A DNA stretch of 64,000 nt from Straminergon stramineum. Its lineage: Eukaryota; Streptophyta; Bryopsida; Hypnales; Calliergonaceae. The notes below the pieces were generated by a model that saw only the letters and a program-made list of their open reading frames with translations, ran no database searches and was not told where the DNA came from. Numbering within the stretch: position 1 is the stretch's first letter; every line of letters begins with the position of its first letter. Below, piece by piece: positions 21,767 to 32,784 of the stretch. The position numbers were made by a program, and so were the translations under genes. Where the stretch lies: positions 8,744,501-8,808,500 of the forward strand of contig OY987268.1 of NCBI GenBank assembly GCA_963920665.1, given 5' to 3'.

Positions 21767-24245
21767 CTAATCCTGCTTTTTATGCTTGTCCAAGACGTGA
21801 TTACAGAGAGATTCAGAGGCTTCCCAGAGTCGACGCCCCAACTGTGCATCGTAGGTAATGGCGGAAGATTCGCAAAAGTAGCCGTGGTTGCCAAAAACAT
21901 ACTTGCCTGAGACTTCCCCAGGTGCCAATGCGGCAGCCACCACTGCTTTCGCACCTGCTGATGGAGACTGCAACAAACCAAGTAGCCTCAACACAATACT
22001 GCTCAAGTGAGCAAGCCCAGAGGGCAGCTCCCTCAAAATGTTGGTGCTCACAGCTCCAGGATCGGCAGCCATGACTGAAACACGGTTGAGATTCTGTCGG
22101 TGTAATTCATAAGAATAAAGGATCATGAACAACTTAGAAGTCTCGTAAATTTTGGCCAGGGGATACATATCCCTATTCTGCCGTATACCACCACTGAGGA
22201 GGTGAGTCAGATCGATTTGGTTACGATGAGAAGCACGGTGTGTGAAGGAGACCAAGTTCACGATTCGAGCTTGGGGTGCATTCTTTTGAAGCAATGGGAG
22301 GAGCTCGTGAGTTAGAATGTAGGGTCCCAGGTAATTGCTTGCCGTCATCGCATCGAAACCATCTTCAGTCCACCTTTGTGACGCTGCCAAGATTCCTGCT
22401 TCAAACAATGCCACAAGACACATATTCAATGACAGCCTCAGAGAATTGATGATACGCATGACAATAAATCGGAATGGCAGGTATATAAGTCTTGCTGACG
22501 CCACTTGAAACCCTAGCGTCAGACTTCAACCGGTTCAATCGGTTGCGGCTATCTGAACTGAGAATCAGGACATCAGTAATGGCTTGATAGAAGCACATAG
22601 TTGACAGTCTTTCAACAGGCTAATGCTCGCATGACTTGACCCACAATGATCAAGAAATCTCTGTTGGCTCTCTGTAGGCTGCTATCATCTCGGGCTGTCA
22701 AGTTAGGAGCGTACTACAGCTCATTAGAAGCGCATTTTCAGGAGCTTCAACAAGACATCTCTCAAAACATTTGACTGAGAATTGAGCACGAAAACCTCAG
22801 TTTGCGTCCAACCGTTGATTACATCATTTCTGGTTACCAGAATGTTCTCTACCTGCCGTTCTTGTTTCGCACCCTTCTCAACTGATCTACACAATGAAGA
22901 ACGATTGAAATAAACAAAAACTGGAGGGAACCCCCTAATAGAAGAAACTCAATGTACCTGCATTGTTCACAAGAAGTTGTAAGGTGCCAGGTGCATCTTG
23001 TGCCTCAAAAAGCTCCTTCACACTTTGTACAAAGCGCAAGATCGACGGCACGGAACACAACTCCAATTCCAAAGCCTGACAGGAGGATCTGGAACTCCCT
23101 GCCTCGATTTCACCACGGACAACCTCCAGACGCTCAAGTGACCGACCAGCCAAAATCACATGGAAACCCCGCAGTGCAAGTGCGGAAGCCGTTGCCCGGC
23201 CGATTCCTGAAGAAGCCTTTTAGCACAATTGCACACCTTCTGTATCAGCATTAATGTACAAAATAAGGAACAGGATTTAAAACCCTTACGTCTCTCAAAC
23301 TGACCCAAACTGACCAAAAACCAACAGCAACTCCTCTATTCGCACACTCAGTTGCTTCAATTAGCAAGTTAGCTGTGAGCATGACTTCGCTCAATGTCTA
23401 AGACCACTGATCTCTGAATGGAACTGGATTTCTCTACTGTCCCTTCAATAGTGATCTAGAACCTCCCACATTGAAAGGTTGCGTACGAAATCATCCAATA
23501 CATTAAGTGATAAACACTTTAATCTCAAGAGAGTTCGGCTCTTGTACCCGAAGTGATCTATCCAGTGGAATCGTCCATGAAAGCATACTCTTACCGACTG
23601 GCTAAAATGCTTAATAGTATCCTCCCTAAACCCTAAACCCCAGAAAAAGTCCGGTGATGAAGATTGTGAAAAATTCTCGTAACAATGCGATTATCCTGAC
23701 TACTCGGTCCATTCAATTTCAGATCGAGAACGCACATGGAAATTGAAAAGAATTGCGTACACAGGGTTTGAGCTCATACCCCTGTGACGATACACGCAGG
23801 CTTGGAATGTGAAGAAGAGCGGAGCTCAGAACCATCCAAGGCACTGATCCCTTGCATTCTATGTGGAAATCGTAGACGAAGAATGAGATAAGAGAGGTGG
23901 GAGTAAATGAGACACAGGACCCAGAGCACACCCATCCGAAGTACATTTCCCAAGCAGAAAACATCTGGGAGCACACCCATTTTCAAAACGCGCCCCTGAG
24001 ATTCAATGATATCACTCAAATCTCGGTCTTCGTCAGGAGGACATTCGTTGGCGTAATACTCTTCCAACTGATCCTTCAAAGTATTTTGTATGAGAAATCA
24101 ACTTGCGTGCTTCTTCCACTAGAACAGGGTCAGGACGTGGCGGCAAGTCTTGTCACTTCACCCGGGCCTGAGCGAGCTTAAACACTTCCAGCGCCACAGG
24201 CGATTCTGCCAAATCATTTGGATCGGCTCCCCAACCTCCATCGTC
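21767..24245 (-). CDS. Short-chain dehydrogenase/reductase with N-terminal membrane segment
   Basis: This is an NAD(P)-dependent oxidoreductase of the SDR family; the substrate is unknown. Exons: 24245-24162, 24073-23780, 23216-22958 and 22395-21767, in one frame. Seen, numbering from 24245: a hydrophobic span (about residues 74-98), then the nucleotide-binding loop T-G-A-S-S-G-I-G across the second splice (125-132), N-N-A-G (210-213), the catalytic Ser at about 262 (N-L-V-S-F) and Y-E-T-S-K at 296-300, followed by D-P-G-A-V-S-T. The full set of SDR active-site residues is therefore present. The N-terminus is unresolved. The most 5' exon opens after a good acceptor, but the upstream frame would need an intron of only 33 bases and the phase does not match. 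An ATG at 23980 would give a shorter, membrane-anchored protein. Order and motifs resemble plant WWOX/retinol-dehydrogenase-like or Tic32-like SDRs. Confidence 0.85.
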
Positions 24246-26004
24246 CTGCAATTACTGGACGAATTAGATAGAACTTACAATCTCAACGGAGAGATCATAA
24301 CGGCGACCAGTTCTCCGATTTTGCCATGAAACCCTAATTCCAGTTGCTGAGAGAAAACACTCTCTCCCAAATGACCCCTGTTGTTATCAAAACCGGTCAT
24401 CGCCTTACAGAGAAAGGAGCGGCGGAGGAGCTCCGACTCGTTGCAGCCAGCGGAGGCAACAACGAGCGCTGCCGCTGCTGCGGCGGATGGAGCGTGCGAG
24501 GAAAGGCATGGCGGAAACAAGATTAAACAAATAACCAATAAATACGTAATAATAAATAAAGTCGAATTGCATTTAAATACGGTTATGAAAAGGGAGAGAA
24601 ATAGAAAAAATAGGAAGAGAAAGTAAGAGGTTAAAAAAACAAGTTCTCTCTTTTATTTTCGAATAAAATATATAATAAGAAATATATAATACTATTCTAG
24701 GGTAAATGAAAAGAGATTCAAATACTCATTGAGTCTCTTTTCTTATTGTCTTATCTTTGCAACATGGTGATTACTCATAGGGAAAAGGTTTCAAAATCAA
24801 AGGTATTGTTCTTTCCAATCCCTATCGCCTCGAATTCTATATTGACCTTTATGCAATCAACCATGCTTTTTGTTAAGAAATATTATTATATGCTCTTCAA
24901 ACGCTATAGAAGAATATTTAACAAGGGATTATGTCAGAATCTTTTTGGTGAACAATGGAGGAGGTTTATTAATCCTTAAAAGACATTGCAAGCCCCACGG
25001 GCTTTTGAAAGTTTAAATCTGAATTTTCACATAGTTCTTAACTTTAAATATTTAAAAGCCTAACTAAGAAAATGAAGCTCCAATAATCTACTTTTAATTC
25101 CATTAGAAATTTTTTCAATTGCTAAACTTTTAATTTTTGAAACACTTTGAAGATAGCATCTTGAAAGCTCTTATTACACCACTTTTGAACTTTTTCTATC
25201 AAATTTATTTAGCTTAAGGAATACATCAATTACACCATGATGATTGTCACTATTATTTTCATTTTTCTTAAAAGATTCATAATATTTTAAGAATTATTTA
25301 ATTACTACAATTCTTACAAAGAATTATTATTTTTTAAATAATATAAAATTCGATATAATATTTTTTAATTATAAAAAAATGAGATCAAATTTCAAAAATA
25401 TATTAATACATGTCAAAAATATTAAATTTTTGAAATCTATATTTTAATGCAAAAATTCAATGAATTTTGATCAAGACCAAACATGAAATGTCTTTTAAGC
25501 ATTAATCACCTTCTTTCTCCTTCATATATGTCTCAAAATTCCTTTCCTAGCGACATTTCATACTTGTGTACTTTGGCATTCTACCTTCATTCAATATTAG
25601 TATTTATGGTTTTGTTTTGATTTTTATCCACAATATGTTACCTACACAAACACGACAATTAATTTTAATTTAGGTTTCTTCTAAACCTTCAAGATAAACT
25701 TTAGATAAACTTTCAAACCTTTCCATTATCAACGGTCTTTCTTGCATGCCTTCCATGTGCACAATGCTTTGAGTCCTATCTAATTTAACATTCTTTTCTT
25801 GAATTCTTTTGGTAGTTTTTCAAATGTTTTCGATCTCTATCTACATTTCACTATTGTAAAACCTCACTAAATTAGGAGGAGTTAAAGCCTGATTTCCCTA
25901 TTGGGCAAGATAAGAAGAAAAATCTTTTTCTACTAGATTCAAACATTAGAATCTTTCAAATAATCTATGCAGCCAAAGTTTATGAATTTTTTTCACGGTT
26001 GTGA
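24246..26004. other. GC-rich leader zone, then AT-rich intergenic DNA
   Basis: 24.25-24.53 kb is GC-rich with GCC/GCT repeats and probably contains the 5' end of the dehydrogenase gene. From 24.53 kb base composition drops sharply to very AT-rich. A short hairpin (arms 24708-24719 and 24731-24742, GAAAAGAGATTC with GAGTCTCTTTTC) is present. No gene is supported up to the retrotransposon remnant. Confidence 0.5.
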
Positions 26005-29000
26005 CAAGGGTCAAAGGGTTGTGAAGTTTGGAATGGAGCTCGTTACAATGTGATCTTGGGTATGGTGTGGTTGCGGCAAGTGGATGCTTGGATAGCTTGC
26101 AAGGAGGGAGCTACCCACGGAAAGCTTAAAGATGGAAAACCTTTCATCATCAAAGGTAAAAGATCAATGCCTAATGTTCCTCTACTTTCTCATTTGCGAA
26201 TGAAAAGGTCCATTAGGAAGAACCATGAAGTATATTTGATACATGTGAATGAAGTACAAGATGAAAGGAAAGAAAATAAGTTTTCAGTTGATGTCAAATC
26301 ATTTTTGAAAGAATTTGAGGATGTATTTTCGGATGAAATTGAGAATTTGCCACCTAGGAGAGAAGTTGACCACACTATAGACTTGGTAGCTAATGCAACT
26401 CCAGTAGCTAAAGTACCTTGTCAACATTCTTTAGCTCAAAATGTTGAGTTAGAGAATCAATTGAACAATTTGTTGATTAAAGGATATATTAGACCAAGTA
26501 AATCGCCTTGGAGTGCACCTATCCTCTTCATGAAAAAGAAGGACAAAACATTGAAACTTTGCATGGACTATAGAGAGTTAAACAAATTAACTATTAAAAA
26601 TAAGTACCCGTTACCTAGGGTTGATGATTTGTTTGACTATCTGCATGGGTCAAAGATATATTCTAAGATTGATTTAAAAACTAGCTACCATCATACTAGA
26701 ATAAGAGAATCAGATATTGCAAAGACCGCTTCTAGATCCCAATTGGGGCACTATGAATATGTTGTAATGTCTTTTGGACTTACAAATGCTCTTGCCACAT
26801 TTATGACTTTCATGAATTCTTTATTTCATCAATATTTGGGTAGATTTGTGCTTGTATTCATGGATGATATATTGATATTTTCTAAGACATTGGATGAACA
26901 CAAAGACCACCTTAGAAAAGTGTTTGCAATTTTGAAGGCTAATAAACTCTTTGCCAAAATGAGCAAATGTGAGTTTTTTAAATCCCAGATTGATTATCTT
27001 GGACACCTTCTATTTGAAGATGGAATTTTGGTTGACCCTAAAAAGGTCAAGGTGATTGAGGATTGTGCAATATCCAAAGATCAAACTGAGGTACGAAGTT
27101 TCTTAGGTCTTGCTAGCTATTATAGAAGATTTGTGAAAGGATTCTCTAAAATAGATTCCCCTATGACTACTTTGCTGAGAGGAAAGTTTGATTCGATCGT
27201 TTGGAATTGTGAATGTGATTTCGGTTTTTTTGCTTTACAATCAGCTCTAACTCATGCACCTATTTTAACCATTATTGATCCCTTTAAGGGGAATATAGTT
27301 TTATGCATTGATGCTAGTGATTTAGCAATTGGAGTTGTTTTGATGCAAAATAGATAGGTGATTGCGTTTGAATCTCGAAAGTTAAATACTACAAAGTTAA
27401 ATTATCCAATCCATGAAAAAGAGTTGTTAGCAATCATTTATGCCTTGAAAGTTTGGAGACATTATTTACTAGGGGTGAAATTTAAGATTGAAACCAATGA
27501 CCGATCATTGAGGTACTTGTCAACTCAACCAAATTTAAGTAGAAGACAATGTCAGTGGATGGAATTGATGCAAGAATTTGATTTTGAGCTTGAATATATT
27601 AAAGGAAAAGAAAACATTGTTGCTGATGCTCTTTCTAGACAACCGTTAGCAAATGCAATCTCATGTATTAGAAACTCTTTGATAGATGAGATTAAAATAC
27701 ATTATATGAATGATGAAACATTTCAATATCCATATGAAAGTTTAACCAAAGAAACTAGGTCAATTGAAGAAATAGAGAAATTTAAAGCATATATCGTAGA
27801 GGATGGTGCCTTATATTACAATGCAAGAGTCTATATTCTCAAACAAGGGGAATTCAGACGAGTCACTATTATGTATGATCTTCGTGACATACCTATTGCA
27901 AGCCATCTAAGTTTTCAAAAGACCAATCTATCTATTAAATGTCATTATTATTGACAAGGAATGAAAAAAGACATTAAAGAATATGTGGAAAGGTGTTTAA
28001 AGTGTCAAATTTCAAAGATTGAACAAATTAAAAGTCCTAGATTCTTACAACCTCTAGGAGTTCCAAATTTAAAATGGGAATCTATCACTATGGATTTTAT
28101 TGTAGGCCTTCCTAGAACTCCAACAGGGTATGATAGCACCTTCGTCGTAGTGGACCGATTAACAAAATCTGCTCAATTTATTCCTACAGTTAGCATTGTC
28201 ACTGCTTTGGGTGTCGCTGAATTACTCATGAAACATCTTTTGGGGAATCATGGCATACCTTCACATTGTATAAGTGATAGAGATCGTAAGTTTATAAGTG
28301 AATTTTGGTCATCTCTGTTTAAATTATGTGGAATGAAAATTTGACTAAGTACAACATAGCACCCTAAAATTGATGGGCAAACAGAACGAACTAATCGAAC
28401 TCTTGAGGATTTGCTTAGGATGTATGTTGGTAAGAAACAACATTCTTGGGATAAATGGCTACACCTAGTACAATTCTCTTATAACCATATGATTCATAGT
28501 AGTACTGGTGTTAGTCCATCCTTTGCCTTGTATGGTCAAGAATATAGGACTCCAATTTCTCTATCAACCCCTAACTCAAAGGTTGAAAGTGTAAATCAAA
28601 TGATAAGGAATATGAATGACATCATTGAATCGATACAATTGAGTGTAAGAAGTGCTCAAGATAGAGCTAAACATTATGTTGATAAGAAAATGAGTCTTCG
28701 TAAGTTCGAAGTAGGTGATAAAGTATTTTTGAAAGTTACACCTCAAAGATCAGGATTGAAGCTTGGTAAATTAAGGAAGTTATCTCCTCGATTTAGTGAT
28801 CCATTTGACATTATCAAGCGTATAGGACTAGTAGCTTATGAGTTGGACTTGCCTAACAGTTGGAAAAGTCACAATGTTTTCCATGTGAGTTTGTTGAGGA
28901 AATATGTGTTTGATCCAAGCCATGTGCTGTCTAAACTTCCTAAAGTTGCTCTAGAAGGAGCATTACTTGCGGAACCTAAAAGGATACTAAAATTTGATAG

Positions 29001-29136
29001 GCAGAATCTAAGGAATAAATCATTCTAAAGGTTGTTGATAAAGTGGAAGGATTATCTTGAAGATGAAGCCGCTGGGGAAAGAGAGATTGATTTTCAGAAA
29101 GATTATCCTAGTTTTGTCATTGAGGACAATGTCTAG
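26005..29136 (+). pseudogene. Ty3/gypsy pol pseudogene (5'-truncated, five in-frame stops)
   Basis: This is the decayed polyprotein of an LTR retrotransposon. Domains in order: the last part of the protease (I-L-G-M-V-W-L), reverse transcriptase with the F-M-D-D active-site box near 26860, RNase H, an integrase zinc-finger remnant, the integrase core (first D in M-D-F, second in S-D-R-D, E in D-G-Q-T-E), and a C-terminal chromodomain-like K-W-K-D-Y segment. One reading frame runs throughout with no frameshift. It is interrupted by TAG at 27355, TGA at 27952, TGA at 28342, TAG at 28357 and TAA at 29026; the natural stop is at 29134. Gag and most of the protease are absent upstream. The loss of function by point mutation alone suggests moderate age. 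The gypsy order (RT-RNase H-IN) rules out Copia. Confidence 0.93.
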
Positions 29137-29140
29137 TTTT

Positions 29141-29151
29141 AAGGGGGAGAT
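29141..29151 (+). other. Polypurine tract
   Basis: A purine run AAGGGGGAGA lies between the pol stop and the TG that opens the 3' LTR, the expected place for plus-strand priming in reverse transcription. It fixes the LTR start and the element's orientation. Confidence 0.8.
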
Positions 29152-30813
29152 TGTGTCATGACCCTTGTCACAATCCTTTGATGGATGAATGCATTGATGG
29201 ATGAAATAATTTTGATGATTGTGTCATGGCGTTTGATGGATCAATGCATTGATGGATAAACTAATCCATGATGAAATGTGCATTGGTGGACAAGCAAAGA
29301 TTGCTTGGAGATAGATTTCTCTAAATGGTGGATTTGTGTGCTGGAGTTAACCTCTAAAGTTCTACGACTATGTTTTCACTGAAAATACCTCAAAACTACC
29401 ATTTTCAGCACAAGTGCCAAATTTTTGAAAAAAAAACTTTTTTTGACACATTTAACCGTAGTATCTTGTAGTATACTGACTTGAGAGAATGTGGTAAAAA
29501 TTTCAGAAATTTCCACTCCATGGATTGCAAGATATAAGCATCTAAATTCACTAAAATCATTTTTTGGGCCCTACAAAAAATAGGTTAGCTGCACTTCACA
29601 AGCTTGCTTTTCTATGAAAAAATGTCCAAAATGGTGGTGCTTCTTGGTATTCATTTTTTTAGACAAGTTGGCCACATGCTTGAAAAATTTCAGATCATTT
29701 GGAATTGTACAACATATGGGAAAAAAATAGTAAGTAGTTAGTAGTAGAGAATGATTCAAAATATGAATTTGTTAAGAATTTAATTATGGAATTGAAAAAT
29801 GCCAATCCCAATGGTTGCAATGTTATAACAAACAATCAACATCGTATGATTTTATTTTTTTCCAAAAATATTGAAAATTGAGTAAGATAAAGGACTTTGA
29901 AGTTTATTTTAGAGTAGAGAATCCATAACTGCCTGCAAAGAAAAAATCCTCATAACTTTTTACACCTTGATCAAAATAATATGATTCAAATCTTTCCAAG
30001 TATATATAACTCTAGAAAACCAATTTTAAATTTCAGTTTTTGAAAAAAATGATTTTTTTTCATCTACCCGGATTGCCCATTTATGAAAAAAAGCAACATA
30101 TTGGGCCATAACTTTTGACTCGTATTTCCAAATGTCATGAGATTTAGTGAATTTGAAAGATATTCCTCATCCCCACCTTCTCTTAAAATTTGGGTCAAAA
30201 ATATCGAAATCTCCATCCACACTTACCTACCCAAAATTGCTATACAACCCAAAAACGCAAGTTGGTCCTTTAGGGGTTAAACAACTCCAGTTGGATGACA
30301 AGGACATTGGAGTGCTTAGAGATAGATATCTCTAGATAATGGATTTATGTAGTGGAGTTAGACAACTCCACTTGGATGACTAGTGCATTGGATTTAGACA
30401 ATTCCCGAAGGATGATAAGTGTAATGGAACTTGGAGTTAGATAACTCCAAGTAGAAGATCAAGATGTGGATAAGAAATAGATTGCATGAGATATGATCTA
30501 GAAAAGTACAACTAAGACTTTTAGCTTAATGGATGATTCTAGATGGAACCAAGAATAGAAAGCTAAAGATTGAAAGAAGTCTAAAGATAGAAAAGAAATC
30601 TTAGTCTATTTTAAAGACTAATAGGCTTTATTGATAGTCTATAGTATATAAGAAGAGCTCGAGGGTGAGGAGACTATCTTTTGGAGATTGATCTCTCTCT
30701 ATGGTTGGGTGATTTGAGCTCTTGTAGAAACCTTCTTGTTAATAAACATATATTTGTTTACTTAAGAGTTCCTTTATGATTTTTAAATTATAAGACATGG
30801 GAGGTTTGTAACA
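29152..30813 (+). repeat. 3' LTR of the gypsy element, with a 926-bp insertion
   Basis: It starts TGTGTCATGACC and ends TTTGTAACA, the canonical TG...CA. A second copy in reverse orientation (30838-32784) shows which bases are original. Without the inserted block at 29351-30276 and one TTAA copy this LTR is about 730 bp, the same as the reverse copy without its own insertion. A GAGCTC-rich stretch near 30650-30720 with TATATAAGAAGAG (30643 on) may be the LTR promoter. Confidence 0.85.
29351..30276. mobile_element. 926-bp insertion with TTAA target duplication, inside the LTR
   Basis: The block is absent from the inverted sister LTR, which joins GGAGTT directly to AAACAACTCC. It is flanked by TTAA at 29347-29350 and 30277-30280. 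The ends are short inverted repeats: CCTCTAAAG at the left and CTTTAGGGG at the right. No transposase frame is visible. TTAA duplication with CC-starting ends is the hallmark of the piggyBac superfamily (family knowledge), but the ends are too short here to assign it. Confidence 0.7.
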
Positions 30814-30823
30814 ATTGAGCCTC

Positions 30824-30835
30824 GCTCTAATACCA
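30824..30835 (-). other. Primer-binding site (initiator tRNA-Met type)
   Basis: On the minus strand TGGTATTAGAGC follows the LTR end (GTAACA) after two bases. It matches the usual plant retrotransposon site TGGTATCAGAGC at 11 of 12 positions. It proves that the LTR to its right is a 5' LTR read on the minus strand. Instead of an internal region, the next bases (30814-30823) lead straight into the end of the forward 3' LTR. Confidence 0.85.
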
Positions 30836-31147
30836 ATTGTTACAAACCTCCCATGTCTTATAATTTAAAAATCATAAAGGAACTCTTAAGTAAACAAATA
30901 TATGTTTATTAACAAGAAGGTTTCTACAAGAGCTCAAATCACTCGACCATAGAGAGAGATCAATCTCCAAAAGATAGTCTCCTCACCCCCGAGCTCTTCT
31001 TATATACTAGAGACTATCAATAAAGCCTATTAGTCTTTAAAATAGACTAAGACTTCTCTTCTATCTTTAGACTTCTTTCTATCTTTAGCTTTCTATTCTT
31101 GGTTCCATCTAGAATCATCCATTAAGCTAAAAGTCTTAGTTGTACTT

Positions 31148-32341
31148 CCAGCGGTGCTATTTTGTGAGCTTGTGAGCATGAGCCTATGAGCATTGAGCTC
31201 AAAAATTTGAAAAAACATTTGAAACTTATTAATATTTCAAAAAATAGATTCCATCTTAAAATTTGGATCAAAATTTATTATTTTTAGTAAATTTTAGTAC
31301 CTACTACCATAGATCTATTATTGTGGACTTATTACCATAGGTGTATAGAATTTAGATAAAAATTCTAATTTTGAATCTTATTTAGAAATATACATTATGA
31401 AGATGAAGAATCCAATTGATCTAAAAGATGAATGGAAATGGAAATAAGTTTGTTTAGAATATTGGTTGATCATTGTCCTATAAGAAAGTGGACCCTCTTG
31501 AGGTCAATGGAAACATATCAATAATTTTTTGTTGATGTGCTATTATTGAATTTGTTTAGATTTTAGAAAAAAAATTGTTGATAAGATTTCATTATATGTG
31601 TCGAAAGAACTTAGCCGCACCAAGTTTCATTTTTGTTGATCACTATCTTATAGAAGCGTGGATCTACTCAGGGCTAATGGGGGAAGGACCTCCACTTATG
31701 TCTTAATATGTCAATAATTAGACTGGTTAACATTTTAGAAAAATACTATTAAGATTCTTAATTTTAAGAAAATATTTGGTTGATAGTGATTATTTGTGTG
31801 CAGGATGAACTTTGTTACACCCAAATGTTCATTAGTTGATCATTGTCTTCTTGTAGGACCTCCTGAAGATTGAACTCTTTTGTCTTGATCAAATTGTTAT
31901 TTGATTGATCACTCCCCTCTTGTTTCTTGGTACCTCTCAGTGCCAAGGGGAGCCACCCACCCATGGAAAATTTATAAAAATAAAAAATAAAATAAAATGA
32001 ATATTTTTTTTAATTTAATTTTTTATTTTTATAAATTTTCCGTGGGTGGGTGGCTCCCCTCAACACTGAGAGGAACCAAACAGCAAGAAGGGAGTGATCA
32101 TAAAAAAACTAATTTTCAATGGAACAACCATATTTGATTTCAAAAAAATCTTCATTAATCATCAATTTTTTTCTTCTTAAAATTTAGTGAAGTCCAATGA
32201 ATGGCACATCAAGGTTATTCAAGGGACTACGGTAATAGGTTCACTGTTATAGGTATTAACAAAATTTATTAAAAATAGAAAATTTTAGATGGAATCTCTA
32301 AAAAGTTGTATGCTCACAGGCTCACAAAATAGCAACCCTGG
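31148..32341. mobile_element. hAT-like non-autonomous element, 8-bp target duplication
   Basis: This insertion in the inverted LTR is bounded by TTGTACTT at 31140-31147 and 32342-32349 (9 bp if the adjoining G is counted). The ends are inverted repeats of about 32 bp starting CCAGCGGTGCTATTTTGTGA at the left and the complement of CCAGGGTTGCTATTTTGTGA at the right, with weaker inverted similarity further in. An 8-bp duplication and a CAGGG-like end fit the hAT superfamily; a 9-bp duplication would fit Mutator. No transposase frame is present. Confidence 0.75.
31906..32100. mobile_element. 195-bp foldback element nested in the hAT-like element
   Basis: Nearly the whole length is one inverted repeat: it starts TGATCACTCCC and ends GGGAGTGATCA, with matching GGGGAGCCACCCACCCA and AAAATTTATAAAAAT blocks on both arms around a very AT-rich centre near 32003. 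It would form a long hairpin. I could not define a target duplication, so it may be a foldback MITE or an internal hairpin of the host element. Confidence 0.65.
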
Positions 32342-32784
32342 TTGTACTTTTCTATATTATATCTCATGCAATCTATTTCTTATCCACATCTTGATCTTCT
32401 ACTTGGAGCTATCTAACTCCAAGTTCCATTACACTTATCATCCTTTGGGAATTGTCTAAATTCAGTGCACTAGTCATCCAAGTGGAGTTGTTTAACTCCA
32501 CGACATAAATCTATCATCTGGAGATATCTATCTCCAAGCACTCCAATGTCCTTGTCATCCAACTGGAGTTGTTTAACTCCAACACACAAATCCAACATTT
32601 AGAGAAATCTATCTCCAAGCAATCTATGCTTGTCCACTAGTGCACATTTCATCATGGATTAGTTTATCCATCAATGCATTGATCTATCAAAGGCCATGAC
32701 ATGAAGGTCATGACACAATCATCAAAATTATCTCATCCATCAATGCATTCTCCATCAAAGGGGTGTGACAAGACCCCTTTCCCA

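Larger units (their letters stand above)
30838..32784 (-). repeat. Inverted LTR copy, with a hAT-like insertion
   Basis: On the minus strand this is the same LTR family as 29152-30813, from a TGGGAAAGG-type start at 32784 to GTAACA at 30838. The inner ~80 bases next to the junction are identical to the forward LTR, and the following ~100 bases differ at only a few positions. It lacks the TTAA-flanked block of the forward LTR and carries a different insertion at 31148-32341. Its uninterrupted length is about 740 bp. Confidence 0.85.

Noticed and set aside
23595..23601. A 7-base microexon (CCAGTCG) between AG and GTAAGAG in the dehydrogenase gene
   Set aside because: It would give a nucleotide-binding loop one residue too short. 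Using the upstream acceptor at 23216 for the next exon gives T-G-A-S-S-G-I-G directly and keeps the frame.
23624..23641. Telomere-like CCCTAAACCCTAAACCCC
   Set aside because: Only about two and a half units, inside an intron; too short to indicate a telomere or fusion site.
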